Of a stretch of 64,000 bases of DNA, positions 1 to 7,778 are shown in pieces. The DNA is from an uncultured Pseudoxanthomonas sp. (GTDB taxonomy: Bacteria > Pseudomonadota > Gammaproteobacteria > Xanthomonadales > Xanthomonadaceae), in assembly GCA_937975725.1 (NCBI GenBank), contig CALJUL010000107.1:1-64000 (forward strand), in the 5' to 3' direction. The notes beneath the pieces were generated by a model. The model did no database searches and was not told the DNA's origin. It worked only from the letters and a program-made list of their open reading frames with translations. Both the position numbers and the translations under genes were made by a program. Every line of letters begins with the position of its first letter. Position 1 is the stretch's first letter.

Positions 1-498
1 GTGCTGCGTAAACAGATACTGGCTCTGCTGGACAGCCTGCAAAACCTGGAGGACATGGAACACGAGCCGGTGGGATCGATCTTCAAGGTCCGCATGATCA
101 AAGAACCCGATGCCCGGGATGGTTATGAATACTTCGGCCAAACAACCGAAGGATGGACCTACTACATAAACGTCGTCCGACTACATGCGTTGAGCGACCC
201 ACCGACGATCGTGATCGCGCTCAGCAATGGCGTTGAGCCCTGGACCGATCAGAAACCTACCTACTGCACGTTGGATTTCGAGGAATTGGCCAAGGACATC
301 GTGGCCTTGGGATATGAGCGTGCCGCAACGCGCTCCACCTTCGGCAACAAGCCCTCCTGGGGCTTCGGCAAGCGTGTGCCCACCCAGCGCACCGGATTCG
401 GCGTAGGTGTCTACCTCTACTATCTGGACGAAGGCACGGAGTCAGAGCGGGCCTGCGCGAGCTGGTTCCGGATTTCCGGAGGCCCGCGCAATGACTGA
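1..498 (+). CDS. Hypothetical protein, possibly truncated at the window edge; candidate immunity partner of the next gene
   Basis: The reading frame is open from the first base, which happens to be GTG, so the true start may lie upstream and the 165 residues may be partial. I recognise no family. The visible protein is soluble-looking, with a high content of aromatic residues (about ten Tyr and Trp between residues 40 and 140) and no membrane segment or lipobox. Its stop overlaps the start of the downstream XVIPCD-like effector gene by 8 bases, so the two are translationally coupled. Because X-T4SS effectors are usually encoded next to a cognate inhibitor, an immunity role is an inference from position only; known X-Tfi proteins are mostly lipoproteins, and the N-terminus that would show this is not visible. 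Confidence 0.6.
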   Translation: MLRKQILALLDSLQNLEDMEHEPVGSIFKVRMIKEPDARDGYEYFGQTTEGWTYYINVVRLHALSDPPTIVIALSNGVEPWTDQKPTYCTLDFEELAKDIVALGYERAATRSTFGNKPSWGFGKRVPTQRTGFGVGVYLYYLDEGTESERACASWFRISGGPRND

Positions 499-1990
499 GT
501 TATCTCCACACTTGCAGCGCCTGACAGATGGACTCCCTGCCGACAAGCGTGCTGACATAGAAGAAGCCATCACCACATCGCCCTACCTGCAACAGTGGAT
601 GACCCAGGCCATCGAGACCGCACAGCTTGAGCACATCCGCCTCACCGCACCCGGCGCGAACGAGGGGGGACATTACGACAGCCGTGAAAAAGCCATCTAC
701 ATCAGCGTGGATACTTTCACGAAACCCGGACTGGAAGAGCCCCGCGACCGCATCGATGTCATCACCAGCACATTGGGCCACGAAACTGGCCATGCCTTGA
801 ACGCTGCGGAATCCCGGAAGACCCTCTACTTCGTCACTGCCCAGGTCACCGAGGAAATGCGTACCGTCGGGCCCGGCGGCAGCGCCGACGTGACACCCTA
901 TTTCGCCCTGCACCAGCGCGCGGCCCGGCGCGATGAGGCCATCGCCGAGATCGAGGGCTGGAACGCACTGGCCAGCCGCATCCAACATACCAATGGGGGC
1001 GAAATCTCCCGCACGGAAATGCTGAGGCGGGCCATTCCTACAACCGAATGCGTCAAGCTTGATGACAAATATGTCCCCCAACTCGCCCCCGGCATTGTCC
1101 TCGACGAGAACATGCACATGTCCGACACCCGCCTGCCCAAGGCCGGGGCGATCAACGTGGAGCCGGTGGCCCAATGCCACTTCGACCAATCGCCCAGGAG
1201 CCTGGGTGCGCAGGGCAAGGCCGACTACAGGAACTACTACGGCGCCTACCTGATCGAGCAGATCGGCCAGGACACGGCCGCCTGGGTCAATCCGCCGCTC
1301 ATCAAGCTAGACATGGCCAGGCTGGGGCTGGACCCGGCGCAACTGGAAAGTACCGGCCTGAACCTAGGCGGCAAGGACCTGGGCCTGGTCGATACCGGCC
1401 ACGAGCACCAGCTCATCACCCTGCGGCACACTGAAGACGGCCGGAAACACACGCCGGACGACATCGTCCGGCAGCCACCGGAACACGACGCCGGCCCGTC
1501 ATCGATGCCACGGCGCACGGACAATGAAAACGTCGGGCATGTCGTCACGCTTGCTCCGCAGAACGACCTTGGACACGCGGACCGCGAGCTTCGCGGAACA
1601 GGCGAACCGGGCCATCTCCCGGACAGAAACCCGGGCCTTCCGGCACCTGCGACCTTCAGCGATCCTGACCATCCGCAGCACGCGCTCTACCGCACGCTCA
1701 AGACGCATCTGCCCGACTACACCAGCGAAAACCGCCTTTCGCAGTTCACTGCCGAGTGCCATCTGGCCGGCATCACGGCGCGCTCGCTGGCGTCGATCCA
1801 CGTCGAGGGAGAGCGGGCCACGTTCTCGACGCAGTGGGGCTGGCCGCGCGCGGACGTGGACATGGGCCGGGGATCGCCGCCCGCGCAGGAAAGCGTGCGT
1901 CGCGCCGAGGTCCACGACCAGAACATGCAGGAAGAAGCCCTGTTGATGCGGGCCGAACAGCCACAGCAGGCGCCCGCGATGGCCCCGTGA
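491..1990 (+). CDS. Putative X-T4SS antibacterial effector with HExxH metallopeptidase motif and C-terminal XVIPCD-like domain
   Basis: The protein has 499 residues from the ATG at 491, chosen because it overlaps the upstream stop; a longer frame opens at 407 but lies inside the upstream gene. Residues 97-101 are HETGH, a zinc-peptidase signature, and an EA-x-AE-x-EGWNA segment at about 149-159 could supply the third, gluzincin-like ligand. Residues from about 389 to the end begin DPDHPQHALYRTL and are followed by charged, Gln-rich sequence, which matches the layout of the Xanthomonas VirD4-interacting protein conserved domain (XVIPCD) that routes effectors to the coupling protein of the bacterial-killing type IV system. 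No signal peptide is seen, as expected for T4SS substrates. The substrate is unknown; peptidoglycan or protein cleavage are both possible. Confidence 0.72.
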   Translation: MTELSPHLQRLTDGLPADKRADIEEAITTSPYLQQWMTQAIETAQLEHIRLTAPGANEGGHYDSREKAIYISVDTFTKPGLEEPRDRIDVITSTLGHETGHALNAAESRKTLYFVTAQVTEEMRTVGPGGSADVTPYFALHQRAARRDEAIAEIEGWNALASRIQHTNGGEISRTEMLRRAIPTTECVKLDDKYVPQLAPGIVLDENMHMSDTRLPKAGAINVEPVAQCHFDQSPRSLGAQGKADYRNYYGAYLIEQIGQDTAAWVNPPLIKLDMARLGLDPAQLESTGLNLGGKDLGLVDTGHEHQLITLRHTEDGRKHTPDDIVRQPPEHDAGPSSMPRRTDNENVGHVVTLAPQNDLGHADRELRGTGEPGHLPDRNPGLPAPATFSDPDHPQHALYRTLKTHLPDYTSENRLSQFTAECHLAGITARSLASIHVEGERATFSTQWGWPRADVDMGRGSPPAQESVRRAEVHDQNMQEEALLMRAEQPQQAPAMAP

Positions 1991-2020
1991 CCGGACCGGA
2001 ACGCTTCGAGATGGCATTTA

Positions 2021-2139
2021 GTAGGGTGCGCCACGGCCTCCCATCGCAACCCATCCATTCCCACGATGCCCGGCGGAGCCATTCCGCCATGCGCTTTGCA
2101 TCCATGCGCACGGCAAGGGTGCGCCGGGGCGCACCCTAC
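2021..2139. repeat. Palindromic extragenic repeat GTAGGGTGCGCC, inverted pair and hairpin
   Basis: GTAGGGTGCGCC at 2021-2032 is repeated as its exact reverse complement at 2128-2139. The second copy is also one arm of a near-perfect hairpin (2116-2125 with 2128-2137, 2-base loop). The TAG stop of the minus-strand HAD gene (2136-2138) lies inside this repeat. Confidence 0.75.
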
Positions 2140-2855
2140 GCCGCGGCGCCGCCGCGTTCCTTGCAACCCCAGTTGAGGATGGGAGTGCCCGGGGGCAGCA
2201 CGCGGCGGAACATCGCCACGCGGCCGGGCTTGGGATTGACCACCACCGGCGCGCGCGCGGCCTTGAGCAAGGGCAGGTCGGCGCTGCTGTCGGAATAAGC
2301 CGCGGCGATCTCGCCGTAGCCGCGCTCGCGCAGCATGCGCATCTTCTCTTCGTTGTGGCAGTGGCGCGTGGCGACGATGGCGCCGAAACGCGGCCCCACC
2401 GCCGTGCCGATCACCGGCACGTCCTCGTGCGCGGCGAAGGCGAGGATGGCGCGCGCCAGTTCCGGCGGCGCGCCGGTGGCCACGACCACGCAGTCGCCCT
2501 TGGCGCGGTGCTCGCGGAACACCTCCAGCGCCCGCGGCAGCAGCCGTTGCTGCACTTCCCCTCGGTGCGTGGCCACGTACCGGTCGATCAGCGCGTCGAA
2601 GCCGCGCCGCCCGTGCAGGCCCAGGGTGCCGATCCAGATGTAGCCGGAGATGCCGCGCCGCCGCGTGGGCAGGAACGCCACCATCGGCCCCAGCACCACC
2701 GAGGCGAGCAGTGCCGCCGCCGCGCGCAACGGATTGCGCCGAATCAGCCACATCACCAAGTGGCCGCCGGAGTCGCCGTCGTACAGCGTGTGGTCGAAGT
2801 CGAAGACCACCACCGGCGCTTCCGGCCGCGGAGTCGGGTAGCGGGCGTCCGTCAT
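2136..2855 (-). CDS. HAD-family hydrolase, SerB/PSP-like phosphatase
   Basis: This is a 239-residue HAD-superfamily phosphatase. Motif I is seen near residue 19 as DFDHTLYDGD (nucleophile and acid aspartates), motif II as VVATGAP near the middle, and motif III/IV as a Lys in HNEEKMRML followed by YSDSSADLPLL. A cap region with a hydrophobic helix (residues about 40-65) sits between motifs I and II, as in HAD-IB proteins related to phosphoserine phosphatase. The ATG overlaps the trpC stop in an ATGA arrangement, so it is the last gene of that transcript. The substrate cannot be fixed from sequence; a phosphoserine-like or other small phosphomonoester is likely. Its stop codon lies in an extragenic repeat. 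Confidence 0.85.
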   Translation of the reverse strand: MTDARYPTPRPEAPVVVFDFDHTLYDGDSGGHLVMWLIRRNPLRAAAALLASVVLGPMVAFLPTRRRGISGYIWIGTLGLHGRRGFDALIDRYVATHRGEVQQRLLPRALEVFREHRAKGDCVVVATGAPPELARAILAFAAHEDVPVIGTAVGPRFGAIVATRHCHNEEKMRMLRERGYGEIAAAYSDSSADLPLLKAARAPVVVNPKPGRVAMFRRVLPPGTPILNWGCKERGGAAA

Positions 2856-3646
2856 GCGGCGAAGAACAACTGCCGCAGCGCTTCGCCCGGCTCCTCGGCG
2901 CGCATGAAGGTCTCCCCGACCAGGAAGGCATTGACACCAGCGTTGCGCATCGTCGCCACGTCGTCCGGCGCCAGGATGCCACTCTCGGTGACCAGCAGGC
3001 GGTCCTTCGGCACCGCGTCCTTCATCGACAGCGTGGTGTCCAGCGACACCTCGAACGTGCGCAGGTTGCGGTTGTTGATGCCCACCAGCGGCACCGGCAC
3101 CTGCAACGCGCGCTCCAGTTCGTCGATGTCGTGCACTTCCACCAGCACGTCCATGCCCAGTTGCATCGCCAGCCCGGACAGTTCCACCAGCCGCGCGTCG
3201 TCCAGCGCGGCCACGATCAGCAGGATGCAATCGGCGCCCAGCACGCGCGCCTCGTACACCTGGTACGGGTCCACGGTGAAGTCCTTGCGCAGCACCGGCA
3301 GCGTGCAGGCTTCGCGCGCCTGCCGCAGGTAATCGTCGGCGCCCTGGAAGAAATCCACGTCGGTCAGCACCGACAGGCAGGCCGCGCCGCCGAACTCGTA
3401 GCTCACCGCGATGTCGGCCGGATGGAAGTCCGGGCGGATCACGCCCTTGGACGGACTGGCCTTCTTGACCTCGGCGATCACCGCCGGTTCGCCATGGGCC
3501 ACCGCGGCGTTCAGGGCATCGGCGAAGCCGCGCACCGGCGGCGCATCGGTGGCGCGCGCACGCAGGTCGGCCAGCGTCACGCGGGCGCTGCGTTCGGCGA
3601 TCTCCTCGGCCTTGCGGGCGAGGATGGTGGTCAGGATGTCGCTCAT
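2852..3646 (-). CDS. trpC: Indole-3-glycerol phosphate synthase
   Basis: The 264-residue TIM barrel converts CdRP to indole-3-glycerol phosphate in tryptophan synthesis. Family signatures are clear: AEVKKASPSKG near residue 59 (catalytic Lys and phosphate region), LTDVDFFQG, VLRKDFTVDPYQ with the catalytic Lys, GINNRNL, and TESGI followed by FLVGETFM at the C-terminal phosphate site. The frame stays open upstream to 3877, but the MSDILTTILARK start at 3646 matches the family N-terminus and the upstream part reads through an extragenic repeat. It is the monofunctional form, without a fused trpF. It overlaps the HAD gene by 4 bases and is separated from trpD by a small monooxygenase-fold gene and a repeat pair. 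Confidence 0.95.
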   Translation of the reverse strand: MSDILTTILARKAEEIAERSARVTLADLRARATDAPPVRGFADALNAAVAHGEPAVIAEVKKASPSKGVIRPDFHPADIAVSYEFGGAACLSVLTDVDFFQGADDYLRQAREACTLPVLRKDFTVDPYQVYEARVLGADCILLIVAALDDARLVELSGLAMQLGMDVLVEVHDIDELERALQVPVPLVGINNRNLRTFEVSLDTTLSMKDAVPKDRLLVTESGILAPDDVATMRNAGVNAFLVGETFMRAEEPGEALRQLFFAA

Positions 3647-3712
3647 CGAAGCCTTGTGGTCTGCCTGCCGGCGGTGCGTGGAGCCCGTATTGTCGCATCC
3701 GGGCAGTGGGAT

Positions 3713-3857
3713 GTAGGAGGGGCTCGGCCCCGACCGGACTTTTTCAGGCCTGGGCAAGCTCCAGAATCCGGCTGTTCCTGCTACGGGCGCGCTGCGGTGC
3801 GTTCGTCGCCACGCGGGCGTCAAGGCTATCGCGGCGCGGGCTGAAGCCCCTCCTACA
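3713..3857. repeat. Inverted pair of GTAGGAGGGGCTTCAGCCCC-type repeats
   Basis: One copy of the family (GTAGGAGGGGCTC-GGCCCC variant) lies at 3713-3736 and an inverted copy at about 3832-3857, bracketing roughly 100 bases. The inverted copy supplies the TAG stop (3853-3855) of the neighbouring monooxygenase-fold gene. The same family recurs at 7604, 7760, 11833, 11976, 25229 and inside the E2 gene at 32447-32514. Confidence 0.8.
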
Positions 3858-4203
3858 GAGAGCCGGTGCGGTCCCAACCGTAGGCACGTTCGACCTTGGC
3901 CACGCGGATCTCGAAATGGTCGTACCAGTCGCGGCGTCCCTGCTCGCGCGCAGCCGCGTGCTCGGCGTGCCGGCGCCAGGCAAGGATGGCCTCTTCGCTC
4001 TCCCAGTAGGCCGTGGTGATGCCGAAGCCGTCAGTGCCGCGCGCGGATTCCACGCCCAGGAAGCCTGGCTGCAGCGCCGCCAGCTCCACCATCCGCTGCG
4101 CGGTGGCGCCGTAGCCTTCCTCGTCGCGACCGTTGCGGCGCGAAGAGAAGATCACCACGTAGTAAGGCGGCTCGGGCAGGCGGGCGAATCCGTCGGCGGC
4201 CAC
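3853..4203 (-). CDS. Antibiotic biosynthesis monooxygenase (ABM) fold protein
   Basis: This is a small dimeric ferredoxin-like protein of about 116 residues. YYVVIFSSRR at the N-terminus, a central QPGFLGVESARG stretch and YWESEEAILAWRRHAEH are the usual ABM/YdhR-like hallmarks. The GTG at 4203, one base after the trpD stop, is preferred; a longer frame from 4248 would overlap trpD by 44 bases and adds only an Arg-rich stretch. Members include heme- or quinol-processing monooxygenases and many of unknown substrate, so function is not assigned. Its placement between trpD and trpC is a lineage peculiarity and not proof of a role in tryptophan synthesis. The stop codon is inside an extragenic repeat. 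Confidence 0.8.
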   Translation of the reverse strand: MAADGFARLPEPPYYVVIFSSRRNGRDEEGYGATAQRMVELAALQPGFLGVESARGTDGFGITTAYWESEEAILAWRRHAEHAAAREQGRRDWYDHFEIRVAKVERAYGWDRTGSL

Positions 4204-4204
4204 G

Positions 4205-5251
4205 TCAGTGCGCTCCCGCCGACCGGCCCAGCGCCTGCGTGGCGGCAACGAACCCGTGCAGCCGCTCCAGCGCGCGGCCGCTGGTGATGGCCTCGCGCGC
4301 GCGCGCGATGCCGTCCTCGATGCTCTCCGCCACGCCGGCCACGTACAGCGCCGCGCCGGCGTTCAGCACCACGATCTCGCGCGCCGGGCCGGGCCTGTCG
4401 TCCAGCACGCCCAGCAGCATGGCTTTCGACTCGGCGGCATCGGCCACGCGCAGGTTGCGGCTGGCGGCCATGGCGATGCCGAAATCCTCCGGGTGCAGTT
4501 CGTATTCGCGCACCTGGCCGTCGCGCAGCTCGCCGACCAGCGTGCCGGCGCCCAGCGAGAGTTCGTCCATACCGTCGCGGCCCCACACCACCAGCGCGCG
4601 CTCGGCGCCCAGTTCCTGCAGCACGCGCGCCTGGATGCCGACCAGGTCGGGATGGAACACGCCCATCAATATGCTCGGCGCGCCGGCCGGGTTGGTCAGC
4701 GGTCCGAGGATGTTGAAGATGGTGCGCACGCCCATCTCGCGCCGCACCGGCGCCACCACCTTCATCGCCGGATGGTGCACCGGCGCGAACATGAAACCGA
4801 TACCGGTCTCCTCGATGGAGCGCGCCACCTGCTCCGGCTGCAGTTCGATGTTCACGCCCAGCGCCTCCAGCACGTCGGCGCTGCCGGACTTGGACGACAC
4901 GCTGCGGTTGCCGTGCTTGGCGATCTTGGCGCCCGCCGCGGTCGCGACGAACATCGAGCAGGTGGAGATGTTGAAGGTATGCGAACCGTCGCCGCCGGTG
5001 CCGACGATGTCGACCAGGCGGCTGCGGTCGGCCACGTCCACCATGCGCGAGAACTCGCGCATCACCGTGGCCGCGCCGGCGATCTCGCCGACGGTTTCCT
5101 TCTTCACCCGCAGGCCGGTCAGGATGGCCGCGGTCATCGTCGGCGACACGTCGCCGCGCATGATCTGCCGCATCAGCGCGACCATCTCGTCGTGGAAGAT
5201 CTCGCGGTGCTCGATGGTGCGCTGGAGGGCTTCTTGGGGGGTGATGGGCAT
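4205..5251 (-). CDS. trpD: Anthranilate phosphoribosyltransferase
   Basis: The 348-residue enzyme transfers phosphoribose from PRPP to anthranilate. DIVGTGGDGSHTFNIST (PRPP-binding loop), KHGNRSVSSKSGSADVLEALG, APVHHPAMK and FNILGPLTNPA are textbook TrpD motifs in the expected order, after an N-terminal helical domain with DEMVALMRQIMRG. The ATG at 5251 is chosen over upstream in-frame codons because the latter translate a low-complexity GGGAACCGGGAA-type repeat. The gene follows trpG after about 130 bases of that repeat, and its stop is one base from the GTG of the ABM-fold gene. Confidence 0.96.
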   Translation of the reverse strand: MPITPQEALQRTIEHREIFHDEMVALMRQIMRGDVSPTMTAAILTGLRVKKETVGEIAGAATVMREFSRMVDVADRSRLVDIVGTGGDGSHTFNISTCSMFVATAAGAKIAKHGNRSVSSKSGSADVLEALGVNIELQPEQVARSIEETGIGFMFAPVHHPAMKVVAPVRREMGVRTIFNILGPLTNPAGAPSILMGVFHPDLVGIQARVLQELGAERALVVWGRDGMDELSLGAGTLVGELRDGQVREYELHPEDFGIAMAASRNLRVADAAESKAMLLGVLDDRPGPAREIVVLNAGAALYVAGVAESIEDGIARAREAITSGRALERLHGFVAATQALGRSAGAH

Positions 5252-5261
5252 GGCGGCGGGA

Positions 5262-5380
5262 TCGGAGGCGGAAGGCGGAAGGCGGGAACGGGGAACCGGG
5301 AATGCAGGATTGCGGGAACCGGGAAATTTTCCGTTCCAGGGGCGTTTCATTCCCCGTTCCCGGCTCGCCGCTCCCCGCCT
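5262..5380. repeat. Low-complexity GGGAACCGGGAA-type repeat region
   Basis: Degenerate direct copies of a GGGAAC/CGGGAA unit run through the trpD-trpG spacer, and the pyrimidine-rich TTCCCCGTTCCCGGCTC strand at 5348-5375 gives inverted matches. It is a species-specific intergenic filler; no gene is seen in it. Confidence 0.6.
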
Positions 5381-5384
5381 CCCC

Positions 5385-5963
5385 TCATCTCTCCAGGAAA
5401 TTCTTCAACAACGCATGCCCATGCTCGGTCAGGATCGACTCGGGATGGAACTGCACGCCCTCCACCGGATATTCGCGGTGGCGCAGGCCCATGATTTCCT
5501 CGAAGCTGCCGTCGTCGTTCTCGGTCCAGGCGGTGACGTCCAGCGCCTCCGGCAGGCTGCCGCGCTCGACCACCAGCGAGTGGTAGCGCGTGGCCTCGTA
5601 GCCGTCGGGCAGACCGGCGAACACGCCCCCGCCCTCGTGGCGGATGCGCGAGGTCTTGCCGTGCATGATCCGGCCGGCGCGGACGACCTTGCCACCATAC
5701 GCCTGGCCGATGCTCTGGTGGCCCAGGCACACGCCTAGGATCGGCGTGCGCGGGCCGAGGCGCTCGATCACCTCCAGCGACACGCCCGCCTCGTTGGGCG
5801 TGCACGGCCCGGGGGAAATGACGATGCGCTGCGGCGCGAGCCGCTCGATCGCATCCACCGTCATCGCGTCGTTGCGCACCACCTTCACCTCGGCGCCCAG
5901 CGATTGCAGGTACTGCACGAGGTTGTAGGTGAAGCTGTCGTAGTTGTCGATCATCAACAGCAT
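5385..5963 (-). CDS. trpG: Anthranilate synthase component II (glutamine amidotransferase)
   Basis: This is a 192-residue class I glutamine amidotransferase that supplies ammonia to TrpE (and often to PabB). The triad is visible: Cys in GVCLGHQSIGQ near residue 79, and the His and Glu in VQFHPESILTEHG near the C-terminus. MLLMIDNYDSFTYNLVQYL and SPGPCTPNEAG are typical of TrpG. The start at 5963 (ATG CTG TTG ATG) could also be the second ATG three codons later. It lies 11 bases after trpE, so trpE and trpG are co-transcribed. Confidence 0.96.
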   Translation of the reverse strand: MLLMIDNYDSFTYNLVQYLQSLGAEVKVVRNDAMTVDAIERLAPQRIVISPGPCTPNEAGVSLEVIERLGPRTPILGVCLGHQSIGQAYGGKVVRAGRIMHGKTSRIRHEGGGVFAGLPDGYEATRYHSLVVERGSLPEALDVTAWTENDDGSFEEIMGLRHREYPVEGVQFHPESILTEHGHALLKNFLER

Positions 5964-5974
5964 GGATGGATTCC

Positions 5975-7447
5975 TTACAGTCCCTTCGCCGCTTCGGCCA
6001 CCGCGCGGAACAGCGCGCGCCCCTTGTTCATCGTCTCGTCCCACTCCTTCTCCGGGTCGGAGTCGTAGACAATGCCGGCGCCGGCCTGCACGTGCAGGCG
6101 GCCGTCCTTGATGACGGCGGTGCGGATGGCGATGGCGGTGTCGGCGTCGCCGTGCCAGCCGATGTAGCCGATGCTGCCGGCGTAGACGTTGCGTTCGATC
6201 GGTTCCAGTTCGCGGATCACTTCCAGCGCGCGGATCTTCGGCGCGCCGCTGACGGTGCCGGCCGGGAAGGTGGCGCGCAGCACGTCGGCGTAGCTCAGGC
6301 CGGGCAGCAGCCGGCCGGTGACCTCGCTGACGATGTGCATGACGTGGCTGTAGCGTTCGATCACGAAGCGCTCGCCCACCTGCACGGTGCCGGCCTCCGA
6401 CACGCGGCCGGTGTCGTTGCGGCCCAGGTCGATCAGCATCAGGTGCTCGGCGCGCTCCTTGGGGTCGGCCAGCAGTTCGGCTTCCAGCGCCAGGTCCTCG
6501 TCGTGCGTCCTGCCGCGCGGGCGGGTACCGGCGATCGGGCGCACGGTGACTTCGCCGTCCTGCAGGCGCACCAGGATTTCCGGCGAGGAGCCGACCACCT
6601 GCACGTCGCCGACGTCGAGGAAGTACATGTACGGCGAGGGATTCAGCGCGCGCAGCGCGCGGTACACGTCCACCGGGCGCGCGTTGAACGGCACGCTCAG
6701 GCGCTGGCTCAGCACCACCTGGAAGATGTCGCCGGCGCGGATGTATTCCTTCGACTTCTCCACCGCGTCGATGAAGCCGTCGTGGGTGAAGCCGGAGACG
6801 AAGTGGCTCTCGTCCAGCACGTCGCGGGTGATCGGCGCGGGATAGGAGCCGGGCTGGCGCAGCTTGGCCGTCAGCGCGTCCAACCGCGCCTGCGCCTGCT
6901 CCCAGGCGCCGTCCTCGCGCGGGTTGGCGTGCACGATCAGGTACAGCCGGCCCTTGAGATTGTCGAAGACGGCGACCTCTTCGGACAGCATCAGCAGGAT
7001 GTCCGGCGTACCCAGTTCGTCGGGCTTCTCGCCCCTCGCCAGCCGCGGCTCGATGTAGCCGATGCACTCGAAGCCGAACCAGCCCACCAGCCCGCCGGTG
7101 AAGCCCGGCAGGCCTTCCAGCCTGGGGACGGAATAGGCGGCGCGCAGCGCTTCGACCTCGGCGAAGGGATCGGCGACCTCGCGCGATTCGACCAGCGTGC
7201 CGTGCTCGCGGATCTCCAGCCGGTGGCCGTGGAAGGTGGCCACGCGGCGCACCGGCAGGCCGATGATGGAGTAGCGGCCGAAGCGTTCGCCGCCTTCCAC
7301 CGACTCGAACAGATAGGTATGCGGCGCGTCGGCGAGCTTCAGGTAGACCGAGAGCGGCGTGTCCAGGTCGGACAGCACTTCGCGGACGACGGGGATGCGG
7401 TTGAAGCCTTCAGCAGCGTACTGCTGGAACTGGGCGTGCGGGATCAA
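5975..7447 (-). CDS. trpE: Anthranilate synthase component I
   Basis: The 490-residue protein makes anthranilate from chorismate with TrpG. The feedback-binding part near the N-terminus has the LLES-like element (YLFESVEGGERFGRYS), and the C-terminal chorismate-binding domain has the GTRPRG, GRNDTGRV, HIVSEVTG and AGTVSGAPKIRA blocks. I choose the TTG at 7447 because AAGGAAAG lies 5 bases upstream and because the N-terminus (IPHAQFQQYAAEGFNRIPVVRE) then matches the family length; another TTG at 7492 adds 15 Pro/Arg-rich residues without a comparable ribosome site. No Trp-codon leader peptide or attenuator was seen upstream. Confidence 0.95.
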   Translation of the reverse strand: MIPHAQFQQYAAEGFNRIPVVREVLSDLDTPLSVYLKLADAPHTYLFESVEGGERFGRYSIIGLPVRRVATFHGHRLEIREHGTLVESREVADPFAEVEALRAAYSVPRLEGLPGFTGGLVGWFGFECIGYIEPRLARGEKPDELGTPDILLMLSEEVAVFDNLKGRLYLIVHANPREDGAWEQAQARLDALTAKLRQPGSYPAPITRDVLDESHFVSGFTHDGFIDAVEKSKEYIRAGDIFQVVLSQRLSVPFNARPVDVYRALRALNPSPYMYFLDVGDVQVVGSSPEILVRLQDGEVTVRPIAGTRPRGRTHDEDLALEAELLADPKERAEHLMLIDLGRNDTGRVSEAGTVQVGERFVIERYSHVMHIVSEVTGRLLPGLSYADVLRATFPAGTVSGAPKIRALEVIRELEPIERNVYAGSIGYIGWHGDADTAIAIRTAVIKDGRLHVQAGAGIVYDSDPEKEWDETMNKGRALFRAVAEAAKGL

Positions 7448-7778
7448 GCGGGCTTTCCTTCCGGGACGCGGTAGCGGAGTGGACGACGGCAACGGGCCAC
7501 CATCGCCAGCAACGGCGTGCGGAATGTTCGGAAAGCGGGATTGCGAGGTGGGACACGGGCCTACTCTACCCGAAGCGCGGGCGGATGGGCCAGCCTGGGC
7601 GCCGCTGGAGGGGCTTCAGCCCCGGTCGCGATGGCACGGTGGAAATACGACCGGAATCGGCCGGTGGCCAGAAGCGGAACGATCATGAAGCGCGCCGCCG
7701 TACGCGCCTTGGTGGAGCAGTCGGGACTTCTGGCTTGCTCTGTCGTCTGGCGGTATGGGGTCGGGGCTGAAGCCCCTG
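7448..7778. repeat. Spacer of about 330 bases with two inverted GGAGGGGCTTCAGCCCC repeats
   Basis: No gene is supported between trpE and the lipid kinase. A direct copy of the repeat is at 7604-7628 and an inverted copy at 7760-7784. The inverted copy carries the TAG stop (7779-7781) of the lipid kinase gene. The trpE promoter should lie in this spacer, but no convincing -35/-10 pair was found. Confidence 0.65.
7453..7460 (-). promoter_or_regulatory. Ribosome binding site deciding the TTG start of trpE
   Basis: On the minus strand AAGGAAAG lies 5 bases before the TTG at 7447-7445. This favours the shorter trpE product over the alternative TTG at 7492. Confidence 0.6.

Noticed and set aside
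5966..7474. 502-residue plus-strand open frame opposite trpE
   Set aside because: It has His/Arg/Val-rich composition typical of antisense shadows in GC-rich DNA and overlaps a clear trpE.
7448..7560. Trp leader peptide and attenuator upstream of trpE
   Set aside because: No short frame with tandem Trp codons and no terminator/antiterminator pair was found.
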